The notes beneath the pieces were generated by a model, which was given only the letters and a program-made list of their open reading frames with translations, did no database searches and was not told the DNA's origin. Shown piece after piece: positions 21,922 to 32,015 of a stretch of DNA of 64,000 nucleotides (position 1 is its first letter; every line of letters starts with the position of its first letter). This DNA comes from Coniochaeta sp. PMI_546 (Eukaryota; Ascomycota; Sordariomycetes; Coniochaetales; Coniochaetaceae). Both the position numbers and the translations under genes were made by a program. The stretch spans positions 372,001 to 436,000 of the forward strand of contig MU271146.1 of assembly GCA_021432605.1 (NCBI GenBank). Reading direction: 5' to 3'.

Positions 21922-22704
21922 GCTCGGAATGCGTGAGATAATGTATAGAGGTACGAATATACTGCTTTTGTGACAGAACCGAAATTATTACTGTTTTCAT
22001 CAGTTCTCCCGACGGTGTCGAATGAGTGAGTCCACGGTTGTTCTGTCAATGCCTCGGTAAATGGAGCGGGTTAGAATTATTGCATAAGATATGCTTGTAT
22101 GCATGGTTCGCCGTGCACACCTGTTCCTCCTTTCCAACAGAGCACATGTCTCGCCAAAACGTTCTATTCAACTTCCACGAAACCGAGGGGGCTTGACATT
22201 CCTGGGACCGGCAAGCCCTATTTTGGGCACATGCCTCTGCATCAAGCAAGGTTTCAGGCGTACTTGCTGTCGGTACCGGCAGCTTGGAACCCGCGATTAT
22301 TGACGAACCGTGATTCGTCAGGGACTACCAACGGCCTGGACTAGTAGGGCGTTGAGTCGGATACGCGCCGTCGATGTGGCGTCTTCCAGATGAGATGGCG
22401 AAAGCTTCGCACCACGTTGCAGCCCGATATCCGTGCCGGTGTTTCGTCCTACTGCGTCTCCTAGGCTGGGTGTCTGTTGGTTCTTTCAGAAACCCACAGT
22501 CCTACTGTGTACGGCCCTAGCGTGTTGGCATGTATTGAAGCCTCATCCGCGCGGCAAACAGGTCCTCCCAAGTGGCCTAGGGGTTGTTTGTTTTGAGTCG
22601 AGAAAAGTCGCTCGTTCTTATATAGGTATTCTTGCACTCTAGCAATATCTCCTTCTGTCGACTCCTCCTTGAGACACACGTGCAATGCTGCCATGTAGTT
22701 CGCG
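21922..22704. promoter_or_regulatory. Divergent intergenic region, no gene seen
   Basis: 0.8 kb between the dioxygenase start (minus) and the Cys-rich membrane protein start (plus). No coding or RNA gene signal. Confidence 0.6.
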
Positions 22705-23793
22705 ATGCTTCTACTCCACGGGACGATGCTCCTCACGAGAGCTCAGGCTACTACCCAGTGCTTGGCCGACTATAATCCATGCGGCCAGGGTCTTCCCGCC
22801 AACTTCTGCTGTTCTTCTGACACCAAGTGTATGGTCCTTGCTTCCAACACTACCGCTCTCTGTTGCCCACAAGGGCATGACTGCAGCGCGATAACACCGA
22901 CTACCTGCGATGTCACGTTGATGAACGCTGATGACCACCCTAATAGTCAGATCTTGACAACCGCACTAGACGCAGAGCTTCCTTCATGTGGGACTACGAC
23001 ATGTTGTCCGTTTGGGTACGACTGTGTAGCTTCGGGAGGCTCCTTGCGCTGTGTTATGGGGAAGAATCAAGCCACATACACGTCGCTTGTCTCGCAACAC
23101 ACAAAGGGTGTGCTGCCTACGATATCTGGGTCGACAACAAGCCCAATTCCTACTCCAACGACAACCTCGCACGCTACACCCACACTCGCAAATACGTCGT
23201 CAACAGTCACAAGCACGGCGGCAGCGGACGCAGCTAGCGGAATAGGGCAAGGCCCCGGCGCAGAAGGCTCGCGAAGCGCTGGGTTGATAGCAGGATCCGT
23301 TGTCGCTGCCCTCGTCTTGCTTGTTGGTTTGGCAATATTATTCTGGACCAAGAGAAGAAAGCTTTCGAAACACCTTGGGAGCCTACCGGCGTCTCGCCCT
23401 TTGCCCCATCAGCATCAGTGGCAGTACCAAGCAGCTACGTACGATTTCCGCAAGACTGATCCGATGAAAGCATCACAAATAAAGCCGGCAACCTTCTGCG
23501 AGAACCTCACGTCGTCTCCGGGATATGTCTCAGTTGTTGCTTTTACAGAGCTAGAAGGTTCAACAGTGGCTCAACCTCCACCTTCCGCGACACACGGCGC
23601 TCAATCACCGGTAGAGCTCCCTGCATCACCTGTTTCATTCTCAATGTGGTCGAGACAGCAGGATAATCGGAGGAGCATTCGAAAATCGTCCAGAACCACT
23701 TTCAAGCCTCCACGGGCGACCTTTATCCCTTTGTCCAGGTTTGCTGCAATGCACAGACCTGGGCACTCTGATGAGGGGGATAACTGGATTTGA
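22705..23793 (+). CDS. Cys-rich single-pass membrane protein (fungal Mid2-like architecture)
   Basis: Single exon, 362 aa. A hydrophobic N-terminus (MLLLHGTMLLTRAQA) is a probable signal peptide. The ectodomain (about 18-125) has 14 or so cysteines with CC pairs (NFCCSS, ALCCPQGHDC, TTCCPFGYDC), then a Ser/Thr/Pro stalk likely O-glycosylated. A transmembrane helix lies at about 193-215 (LIAGSVVAALVLLVGLAILFW) followed by KRRK, giving type I topology. The cytosolic tail of about 145 residues is basic and serine-rich. This layout is common in fungal cell-wall sensors and unnamed surface proteins; no ligand or enzyme activity is implied by sequence. The next gene downstream, same strand, is also a membrane protein. 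Confidence 0.82.
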   Translation: MLLLHGTMLLTRAQATTQCLADYNPCGQGLPANFCCSSDTKCMVLASNTTALCCPQGHDCSAITPTTCDVTLMNADDHPNSQILTTALDAELPSCGTTTCCPFGYDCVASGGSLRCVMGKNQATYTSLVSQHTKGVLPTISGSTTSPIPTPTTTSHATPTLANTSSTVTSTAAADAASGIGQGPGAEGSRSAGLIAGSVVAALVLLVGLAILFWTKRRKLSKHLGSLPASRPLPHQHQWQYQAATYDFRKTDPMKASQIKPATFCENLTSSPGYVSVVAFTELEGSTVAQPPPSATHGAQSPVELPASPVSFSMWSRQQDNRRSIRKSSRTTFKPPRATFIPLSRFAAMHRPGHSDEGDNWI

Positions 23794-23953
23794 GTTGTAT
23801 GTTCTTCGGGAGCGTCTCTTGGAGTTTGCGAAACGCCTGATAGCCAGCCCTTATTGTTATGCGCCGACCACAGAGAGGCATGTACAAAACCTTCGAGCAG
23901 ATTCGAATAATTTTGGGCAGTATGAGGATAGATTATGACCGGACATCACGATG

Positions 23954-23960
23954 TATATAA
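23954..23960 (+). promoter_or_regulatory. Probable TATA box
   Basis: TATATAA lies 91 bp before the start codon at 24051 and in the short gap after the preceding gene. The position suits a core promoter for the downstream two-helix membrane protein. Confidence 0.5.
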
Positions 23961-24050
23961 GGCCACATACAAATACGCTGTCATTCTTAGCCTGCTCATG
24001 TGCTCCTTTCCACTCAGACAACCCTGAGCTGCCACGTTTTCCTCCTCACC

Positions 24051-25790
24051 ATGGGGTCGATGTCTGCATCTGTGACGAGAGACGCTAGTATCGACGATGT
24101 CCGCGCCGTCACATACAAGGTCATCCCAACGTGTATGCTGATCTTACTGGTCGTCTACATCACCTGCACGTTCATTTACACTCTCAACCTCCAAAGGCAG
24201 CTCCCATCGTCGGCTGCCATCACAATAACTGCTCTCTTTGGCTTCTGTCTCGTCATCTTTGTGGGAGGAGCCCTCATACTCCGCTTCTCGGATCGTGCAG
24301 CCAGACGTAGGAGTTTTGATGTTGAGAAGGGTGAGGTCGCTGCGTTACAGGCTGGCGTCAAGGTCTCTGCTCCAAGTGGCCAGGTGGAAATGCAGCGCGA
24401 GAACCAGGCCGATGTCCAAAGCTGGCGACCCCTGGCCCAGAATGAGAATCACACAATTCCTGCCAGATACCGAGGGCGAGATTATGGCAATAACAACGAG
24501 ATACATCGTCAATCATTGGCGAATGCTCCCAATGATCGAGACTATCGGCACCGGGGACCCAGAGACAGTATCGAGATCAATCTTCCTGGTCATGTTGACC
24601 TTCAGCCGAATGTTCCGCGACGTGTCGAACCTCAACCGGCTGGCCCTAGACAGCTTGATGCTCGACATCCCAACCCTCTGTCATCTAACCCTGGTCCTGA
24701 CTACCGAGCTCCTGGCGCTCAGACCAGACCGCCGATGCAGTCACATAAGCCCAGCATTCCCGAGTCAATTCCTCAGAACCCACGGCCCAACCACGGTCCA
24801 GGACACGACGCACGCAGCACTCTACCATCAATCAGGATCACATCGCCGTCACCTCCATTCAACCACTGGCCTGGAGGCTCAGACCATACTTTTGACCGAG
24901 GATCTGGGACTTCAGTGCCTCGGCCTCAAAATGGTGCCGTCCATCATCAGAACAGACCATCTCATGCTCAGGGCGGTCTGTCCGGTCCTCCAAAAGGCGC
25001 GCTCAGTCCGCAAGATAACATCGGACATCGAGCCCCTCGCTCCCTCCCTACCGGAGTCAATGATATTCGCGCATATAACCCCCGAATCCACCTAGCGCAA
25101 CACCCGGCTATGAATCACGATGCCCAGGATGTCCTGGCCGTACTCCTGCACCTCTTCAACGACAAAGACGGGAAGCGCTTGCGAAACGTCCTTCTGGCGA
25201 TGGACACTGAGAGCCGGGAGTGGAACGGGGCTACCGCTGACGCGAAGGATATGCCTCCGGAGTACAAGTCTGAGGACCATGAAAAGGAAGGTGCAGCTAT
25301 CACCAAAGACCATCAGGTCAAACTCGACAGCAAGGAGGGGGAGCTTGAGGGAACGGACGACAAATGCCAGGTTCAGGAGAAGCCAAATTCAATCCAGCAG
25401 AAAGATGGAAACAAGCCCTGCCGCACAGGCCCTAGACATAAGCTGAGGTTGGTTGACCTCCCAGGGCCGAACCGCGTGTTCATCGAAGACATCGCTTCGG
25501 AGCCCGATGGATACGCCAGCGACGACAATGTGTCGCCGAAGACGAAGCAGGAGCCGCGCTGGGTCCGGCTTCTGAAGTCCGGCGAGTGGAAGCCTGTTGA
25601 CCACTCCAAGAGGGAGGGGCGGGTGTTCGAGGGATGGGGGACTGGAGGTGGCGAGGGGGAAGAACGGCAAGCTCCTGAGCCCCGTTTCGGTCCCGTGATC
25701 TGGGGGTTTAGGGGTGATGAGGAGAAGGTCCGGAAGCAGGGTGATCGGAGTGATGAGTCTGATTATGACGAGGAGAAGGAGAGGGAGTAG
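24051..25790 (+). CDS. Unrecognised two-helix membrane protein with long proline-rich/acidic tail
   Basis: Single exon, 579 aa. The start at 24051 (CACCATGG) is the first in-frame ATG; the frame is open further up only from a GTG. Two predicted membrane helices lie at about 24-46 (CMLILLVVYITCTFIYTL) and 56-78 (ITALFGFCLVIFVGGALIL), followed by a basic RAARRR stop-transfer. The rest is Pro/His/Asn-rich and likely disordered, with an ordered-looking segment around LAVLLHLFNDKDGKRLRNVLL and a C-terminal part containing PRWVRLLKSGEWKPVDH and an acidic end. No family recognised. Function unknown. Confidence 0.8.
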   Translation: MGSMSASVTRDASIDDVRAVTYKVIPTCMLILLVVYITCTFIYTLNLQRQLPSSAAITITALFGFCLVIFVGGALILRFSDRAARRRSFDVEKGEVAALQAGVKVSAPSGQVEMQRENQADVQSWRPLAQNENHTIPARYRGRDYGNNNEIHRQSLANAPNDRDYRHRGPRDSIEINLPGHVDLQPNVPRRVEPQPAGPRQLDARHPNPLSSNPGPDYRAPGAQTRPPMQSHKPSIPESIPQNPRPNHGPGHDARSTLPSIRITSPSPPFNHWPGGSDHTFDRGSGTSVPRPQNGAVHHQNRPSHAQGGLSGPPKGALSPQDNIGHRAPRSLPTGVNDIRAYNPRIHLAQHPAMNHDAQDVLAVLLHLFNDKDGKRLRNVLLAMDTESREWNGATADAKDMPPEYKSEDHEKEGAAITKDHQVKLDSKEGELEGTDDKCQVQEKPNSIQQKDGNKPCRTGPRHKLRLVDLPGPNRVFIEDIASEPDGYASDDNVSPKTKQEPRWVRLLKSGEWKPVDHSKREGRVFEGWGTGGGEGEERQAPEPRFGPVIWGFRGDEEKVRKQGDRSDESDYDEEKERE

Positions 25791-26199
25791 GGAACTGACA
25801 GGACGGGTCAGTACTGGTCAAGGTCATTTCTGGATATTGCATTGTTGGCGTTTGGTGTTAGATGTGATAGAGTTCATACAGTTATGATATTTGGGCCATA
25901 CATTATTTCGTCAGGGGAAAGAAATAGACAAAACCAAAGGCACCCGGGAATGAAAGCAAAGCCGTGATATTCTAACCCTATACCACCTGTTAAAGAGCAA
26001 AACACGCCGTATGATTGCCGAAAGGAGAAAAAAAATAAAATAAAAATAAAAATTGATCAACCCCGAAACCAATGCCTTGAACAGGAAGGGCGTATTCTTC
26101 TTCAGGGCGTGCAACAGGGAAAGGTCAGGTCGTCCAGGTTAGAATTGCAGCTAACGCCATCCGAAGTCATATCTTCCATATATGGCGCCAACTGGCTCC
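25791..26199. other. Convergent 3' region, no gene seen
   Basis: About 0.4 kb between convergent genes. Contains an A-rich low-complexity run (26028-26053). No ORF of note. Confidence 0.6.
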
Positions 26200-28199
26200 C
26201 TAACCAATCTTGAACCTGTCCCAAATCGAACCAAACGACTTGTCCTGCTCAACAGGAGGCGAAGACAGAACGACGGTGTTCCAGACCTCCTCTCCATCGA
26301 CGAAGAGGCGGTATTTGAGGCTGCTCTGGACGCCTCCTTCATGCGTCTCGAGAGTGACGGCACCGAACTTGGAGTTGCCCTTGTTGATGTACCTAGTCGA
26401 ACATTAGCAAAGACAATTGTACCAATTGTTGTTGAAGGCCCAACTTACTTGATCTTCACGTCCTCATTATCCGTCTGCCGGTAGGTCGGAATCGGCGAGT
26501 AAAACTGGCTCAGCGGGCTGGCCGAGAACTCGTACACCGACGCCGCCTCAGGCCAGCTCGAGTTGGCCGGGGGCGGGAACTTGGTCGCCGCGAACTCATG
26601 CCTGTCTCCGGAGAGGACTACGACGCCCGTGCCCTTAGCACCTGCGTCCCACATGGCTTCGAGGATCTTCTTCCGTTCGACGAGGAAACCGCCCCAGGTG
26701 TCCCTGGTGTTGACCTGCCAGTTCTTGGTGAAGGGGACCGATGACGCGACGATCTTCCACTTGACGCCCTTGGGCTCGGGTTTCCGCAGGAAGGCGAGGA
26801 AATCATCTAATTGTTCGGCGCCGAGCATGGTCTTCTCCGGGTCGTTATATGGGAGCTTGTTGCTCGAGCGATATGTTCGCGTGTCCAGGAGGAAGAAGCT
26901 GGCCGGACCCTGGGTGAACTCGAAGAATGTGGCTGTCCGCCTGGCGGTCAGGGCACCGGCCTGCTTTGCCAGAGGTGGATTGGCACGCTTATGGTAGTTG
27001 TCCCACGGGTCGATAGCTGCCTTGTAGACTCCTGTCGTGTTTTTGTCCCAGTCGTTCGAAATCTCGTGGTCGTCTAGGACGTGAATCCAGCTGAGGTTCT
27101 GACCTACTGCAGGCCAGTCTGGTGAGGCGTAGACCTGGCGATACTTTGCGCGGTAGTCCGATACCTTCTTGCCCCACCAGCGTGGGACGTCGACGTAGAC
27201 GAAATCGCCCATGAACAACATGAACTGCGCATTAAGCGAAGGTAGCACCTTGGCTAGGTATCGCAGGCCAGGAATGGCAAGCGGGTGGTCAAGCGGGTTG
27301 TACGGAAGGCGCGAGACCATACAGGAAGAAGCTAGGAATGTGAACTGTCCGTCATGGAACTCATCGGCGTGTCCGGGCCTTGGTGGAGCAGTGAACTCTC
27401 CGGAGTGGTTGTTTGACGTCCTCCATTCATACACGCGCTGCTTGGAGTGCCTCAGCGGAATCTCGACGACAGCTGTCCAGTCTGTTTCCTCGGTGGTCCA
27501 ACTAACGCCACCAGCCTTCTGCCAGAGTGGGTTGTCAAACGGCGGCTGGGGATCTTTGATGTGCACGTCGACGGTTATAGGCATTTTGGATTGGTCAGGT
27601 TCGCGGATGAGAAGCTTGGCCTCGTGATCTGAGATGTAGCCCGGCCGCACAAAGGACAAGTCGTCTGCAGTATGCTGGTGCTCGCTGAATACGCGGTCGG
27701 CAACCATGCTTATCACGGCAGCGTTGGTCAAGAACGCGAGGGCAGACAGGGCCAGGCTTCGCGGATTCGGCGCGCCTGAGAGGAGGGTCTTGACCGGGCT
27801 CAGGTCCCTCTCCTCGAGAGACAGCCTCTCTACAACGTCTACCTCCTCAACCACAAGCTCTTCGTCCTCAGCCGGTGCAGGAGTGTCCTCATCTTCGGCA
27901 AGCGTATCTGGCTTGACAACAGTATCTGTCACGGCTACATCAATTTCATCCACTAGGTTATACTTGGGCTCATTCCGGTAGCTCTGGATGAAGGACGGCA
28001 CGTAGATAGCAAAGAGAGTAAATGCTATTGCGGGCAGCCACTGACGCGAAGTTAGCAATCTCATCACAGGGTAAGTAATCACACTGAAGCACAACCCAAC
28101 TCAACTCACAGGAATTAGAGCCCATCGTAGGAAAAAGTAGGAAACGAGTCTGAGGCCGAGGGACGAAGCCCATGCAATGTTGGTCTCGGGCAAGGCCAT
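26200..28199 (-). CDS. PhoD-like metallophosphatase with N-terminal membrane helices
   Basis: Three exons: 28199-28110, 28040-26449, 26392-26200, giving 624 aa. The N-terminus has hydrophobic stretches (LVSYFFLRWALIP, then WLPAIAFTLFAIYVPSFI) and a third near residue 130, so the catalytic domain is probably membrane-anchored. PhoD-type metal motifs are visible: FMGDFVYVD, HVLDDHEISNDWD, and VVLSGDRHEF. An acidic linker (AEDEDTPAPAEDEE) joins the anchors to the domain. Fungal members of this family are annotated as alkaline phosphatase D-like; the true substrate is unknown. Splice sites GTGAGT/CAG and GTAAGT/TAG close the frame. The intron 1 junction splits the two hydrophobic stretches (ALIP|WLPA). 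Confidence 0.92.
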
Positions 28200-28931
28200 G
28201 TGTACTTATTTATGAGGACATCAACAGGACCGCCACGAGTTCCAACTGGGTGTTTCAGGATGAAGAGGAGAGACAGTGCGATTGTAGTCGGTTAATGTTG
28301 ATAGGAAAGAGAGGGGACAGGATGGGGTGATCCGGGAAGGGCAGCTCGCGCAACCTAACCAACAATAATGCAGCCTTTTTGACTTTTCCAACCTTTTGCG
28401 AATGCCAGCGCAAACCTTATACTACCTTATGAAGAGCCTGGAATGCAGGGCAGCGACATGTGCTTTTCTGTGGCTCAAGCTTCGATGATGCGGGATTGAC
28501 TGGGGTACAGGGCTCTGAGTTCTGACATCACCGGCACTGCAGTCTGCGGGAAGCGCTGCGGTGCGTATCACTCTTATCGTTAGCGTATGACCTTGCCTAA
28601 CCAGCTCTGAAACAAGGGAGCTTAAACTTGGCGTGGCCCTGCCGTGCCAGTAAGCCCAGTTCCGTAGTTGTCAGGATTGTCCGGTATTGAAAGCAAGCTA
28701 AGACGTGATCCACTATTTCTAGCCCAGGTACGTACTCTCCCCTAGCATGTGCTGTTGTACAAATGTACACTAACTGCGGTAGCGCAGGGGTCATCGGCAG
28801 TGGAAATATGGATAACCCGTTCAAAAGTCCATCGTGGCACCTTCAATCTGGGCACCTCAGGAGCTTAGCTGGACACGGTCTCAACGCGACGGTCATCTCC
28901 ATCTGTGATCTCCCGCCATCCACAACTCACC
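28200..28931. promoter_or_regulatory. Divergent intergenic region, no gene seen
   Basis: Between the PhoD-like gene (minus) and the p24 gene (plus). No coding or RNA gene signal seen. Confidence 0.6.
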
Positions 28932-29696
28932 ATGCAATTACCTTTAATAGCATACGGCCTTGTGGCCTGCTTTGTCGCCCAGGTCTCAGCAACGGCATTG
29001 ACCTACAAGCTGACCCCTAACGAGAAGGCTTGCTTCTACACGGCGACCAAGAATAAGGGGGAGAAGATCGCATTCTACTTTGCTGTATGTTCAAGTCCAT
29101 CCATGCTGCTGCAATTTCTCTGCAAGTCTACATAGCCTCTAACTTTTATGCTTTTAGGTGCAAGCAGGTGGCTCCTTCGATGTCGACTACGAGGTTACCG
29201 GTCCCGGCGGCAAGGTGATGCTGGAGGGCGAGAAGGAGCGACAGGGCGATTTCGTCTTCACGGCCCAGGACATTGGCGAATACAAGTTCTGCTTCAACAA
29301 CGAGATGAGCACATTTGCCGACAAGACTGTCGACTTCGAGATTGCGGTCGAGAACGAGGCGCGTGTCGACCTGCCGGCCAAGCAAGGGAGCGACCCGCTG
29401 CTTACTTCGGCGCTCGAGGAGTCGCTCTTCAAGCTGTCCGGTCAACTATCAACCATCACCCGCAACCAGAAGTACTTCCGGACGCGTGAGAACAGAAACT
29501 TCAGCACCGTCCGGAGTACGGAGAGCAGGATCTTCAACTTCAGCTTGATCCAGTGCGGTTTGATTGTCTGCATGGGTGCGCTGCAGGTCTTTATCGTCCG
29601 ATTCTTTTTCCAGGTAAGCCTCAGTACGAGATACGTCGTCTTGCCACGCCTGCGTACTAACTTGGTGTGTAGGGTGCTCGCAAGGGTTACGTCTAA
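28932..29696 (+). CDS. p24/emp24/GP25L family COPII-COPI cargo receptor
   Basis: ER-Golgi transport receptor. Three exons: 28932-29084, 29158-29613, 29673-29696, giving 210 aa, the normal length. Signal peptide about 1-20 (LIAYGLVACFVAQVSA). The GOLD domain has its two conserved cysteines (EKACFYTATK and EYKFCFNNEMS). A helical stalk leads to a transmembrane helix (SLIQCGLIVCMGALQVFIV) and short tail FFFQGARKGYV. The tail has the aromatic COPII-type motif but not a classic KKxx, which fits the Erp (p24 gamma-like) members more than Emp24 or Erv25. The last exon encodes only seven residues. Subfamily is inference; family is secure. Confidence 0.93.
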
Positions 29697-30236
29697 ACTG
29701 TGTGCCTGTTCTGTGTATTTTGGCGAGGGCGCTGAGCGAGAGCCGGGTACAGGTTGGAGCATCTACTGTAAAAAAAAAGTATAGGGACACCGTCAGGACT
29801 GACGAGGGATGGGCTATGGTAGACAGACACTGGCTAACTAATTGAACATGATGATGATCCTTTCCACTGTGATGGATACTGGCCAGCGACACCATATGGC
29901 TTGGATGTTTTCAGCACAAAACGTTTTGCTTCTGATAATATCAGAGTATAGGTACTTTAAAACTTTTCCAGATACAAACAAACATCAATATTCATTTATT
30001 CGCTAGCTATGGACTTTTGTTTAATCACTCGGCGAATGGGACACTGGAGTAAGGCTGAGACTGCTATCAGCCACTGTAGCCTCGCGCCACTACGGCACGC
30101 TAAATTTCCATTGGCCAGCAACTTTAACATTCCCGGCCTTTCAATCTGAAATCATAGCTACCTACTAGGCAACGTCAAGGCAGAAAAAGTTCCCATCCGG
30201 CTGCCACGACGTCGCTCTCTGCATATCATAGTCAAA
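29697..30236. other. Intergenic region, no gene seen
   Basis: 0.5 kb holding the p24 3' region (A-run near 29770) and the PRP45 promoter. AT-rich patch at about 29930-30010. No gene. Confidence 0.6.
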
Positions 30237-32015
30237 ATGACTTCACTAGCAGCAGATCTTGCTCGGGCGCTGCCCAAGCCCAAATACACTGGCGAAGATG
30301 AGGACATACCGTCGCGCGCCCAAACACGAGGGCCTAGAATTGTCGGCCCAGGCCAACTCGACGAGAGCCAGATCGTACTGAGGGTAAGTCGCTCTTCGCC
30401 TCGAACTAGAACTACTGCACGCTTTACTAACCATGCTCTTCTCATCCAGAGAACAGGACCACCCCCCTACGGCCAACGAGCAGGATGGCGGCCACGCGGG
30501 CCCGAGGACTTCGGCGACGGCGGTGCATTCCCCGAGATACCAGTAGCCCAGTACCCGCTCGACATGGGCAAAAAGACGGCGACGGCCAACAACGCGCTGG
30601 CGATCCAGGTCGACGCAGAGGGAAAGGTCAAGTTCGACGCCATCGCGCGGCAGGGCCACAGCGACAGCCGCATCATCCACGCGTCCTTCAAGGACCTCAT
30701 CCCGCTCCGCCAGCGCGCCGACGCGGGCGAGCTCAGCCTCGATCGGCCGAGCCAGGAGGAGGTCCAGGCCACCGCCCAGCGGACGCAGGAGGCCCTGGCC
30801 AAGCTCGTCAGCGGCGCCGTCGCGTCGCAGAAGCCCAAGAACGTGAACGTCAGCGGGAGGCGGGATCCGACGTTTGTGCGCTACACACCGTCGAACCAGA
30901 TGGGGGACAACTCCAAGAAGCAGGACCGGATCATGAAGATTGTCGAGAAGCAGAGGGATCCCATGGAGCCGCCCAAGTTCAAGCACAAGAAGATCCCGCG
31001 CGGACCGCCCTCCCCTCCGCCGCCGGTGATGCACAGCCCGCCGCGGAAGCTGACGGCCGAGGACCAGGAGGCGTGGCGGATACCGCCGCCCGTGTCGAAC
31101 TGGAAGAACCCGAAGGGCTACACGGTGCCGCTGGACAAGCGGTTGGCTGCTGATGGACGGGGTCTGCAGGATGTGGAGATCAATGATAAGTTTGCGCAGT
31201 TCTCAGAGGCGCTGTTCATGGCGGATCGACACGCGAGAGAGGAGGTCAGGCAGAGGGCTGCGATGCAGCAGAGACTGGCGGAGAAGGAAAGGGCGCAAAA
31301 GGAGGAGCATCTACGTATGCTTGCGCAGAAGGCGCGGGAGGAGAGAGCTGGGGGTGGCAGACGGCGGTCGTCACGGTCGAGATCTGGAAGTTACAGTGAC
31401 TCGGGCTCGGCCTCTGACAGCGACGACTCGGAAGTCAGGGAGAGAGAAAAGGCGAGACGGGAGAAGAGGGCTGAGGAGGAGAGGAAGCTGCGGCAGTCGA
31501 GGATGGGTGCTGAGAGGCGAATCCAGGTCCTGGCGAGGGAGCAGAACCGCGATATCTCGGAAAAGATTGCGCTGGGCCTGGCAAAGCCGACGCAGTCGTC
31601 CGAGGGCATGTACGACTCGCGGCTGTTCAACCAGTCGAGCGGGTTCGACAGCGGGTTCAACGAGGACCAGCCCTACGACAAGCCGCTCTTTGCGGCGCAG
31701 GATGCGATCAGCAGTATCTACCGGCCCAGGGCCAACATTGATGACGACGACGAGGCGGATGGGAGCGCTGAGATGTCCAAGATCCAGAAGTCGAGCCGGT
31801 TTGGGGAGGCATTGGGACGGGGCACGTTCAAGGGGGCTGATGAGCTCGAGCCGCGCGAGGGGCCGGTGCAGTTTGAAAAGGAGGCTGCGGATCCGTTCAA
31901 TGTGGACAAGTTTCTGTCGGAGGTTGAACAGAGCTCTTCGGCTAAGAGGACATATGGGCTGGACGAGGATGCCGGAAGGTCGAAGCGCGCAAGGGTGGAA
32001 GAGGATGATGACTAG
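30237..32015 (+). CDS. PRP45: Pre-mRNA-processing protein 45 (SNW1/SKIP family)
   Basis: Spliceosome (NTC/Prp19-associated) component needed through both splicing steps. Two exons: 30237-30383 and 30450-32015, giving 570 aa. The N-terminus has PRIVGPGQLDESQIVLR, followed after the intron by RTGPPPYGQRAGWRPR, as in SKIP. The SNW core contains PTFVRYTPSNQ, then PPPVSNWKNPKGYTVPLDKR (SNWKN near residue 263). A long charged helix and RS-like repeats (RRSSRSRSGSYSDSGS) follow, with PLFAAQDAISSIYRP near the end. The 66-nt intron (GTAAGT, TACTAAC, CAG) has no stop and is a multiple of three, so retention would add 22 residues. Family assignment is secure. Confidence 0.96.
   Translation: MTSLAADLARALPKPKYTGEDEDIPSRAQTRGPRIVGPGQLDESQIVLRVSRSSPRTRTTARFTNHALLIQRTGPPPYGQRAGWRPRGPEDFGDGGAFPEIPVAQYPLDMGKKTATANNALAIQVDAEGKVKFDAIARQGHSDSRIIHASFKDLIPLRQRADAGELSLDRPSQEEVQATAQRTQEALAKLVSGAVASQKPKNVNVSGRRDPTFVRYTPSNQMGDNSKKQDRIMKIVEKQRDPMEPPKFKHKKIPRGPPSPPPPVMHSPPRKLTAEDQEAWRIPPPVSNWKNPKGYTVPLDKRLAADGRGLQDVEINDKFAQFSEALFMADRHAREEVRQRAAMQQRLAEKERAQKEEHLRMLAQKAREERAGGGRRRSSRSRSGSYSDSGSASDSDDSEVREREKARREKRAEEERKLRQSRMGAERRIQVLAREQNRDISEKIALGLAKPTQSSEGMYDSRLFNQSSGFDSGFNEDQPYDKPLFAAQDAISSIYRPRANIDDDDEADGSAEMSKIQKSSRFGEALGRGTFKGADELEPREGPVQFEKEAADPFNVDKFLSEVEQSSSAKRTYGLDEDAGRSKRARVEEDDD

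Noticed and set aside
24238-25095. 285-codon frame inside the two-helix membrane protein gene
   Set aside because: Overlaps a better supported frame with a strong start and TATA box; it looks like a +1 shadow.
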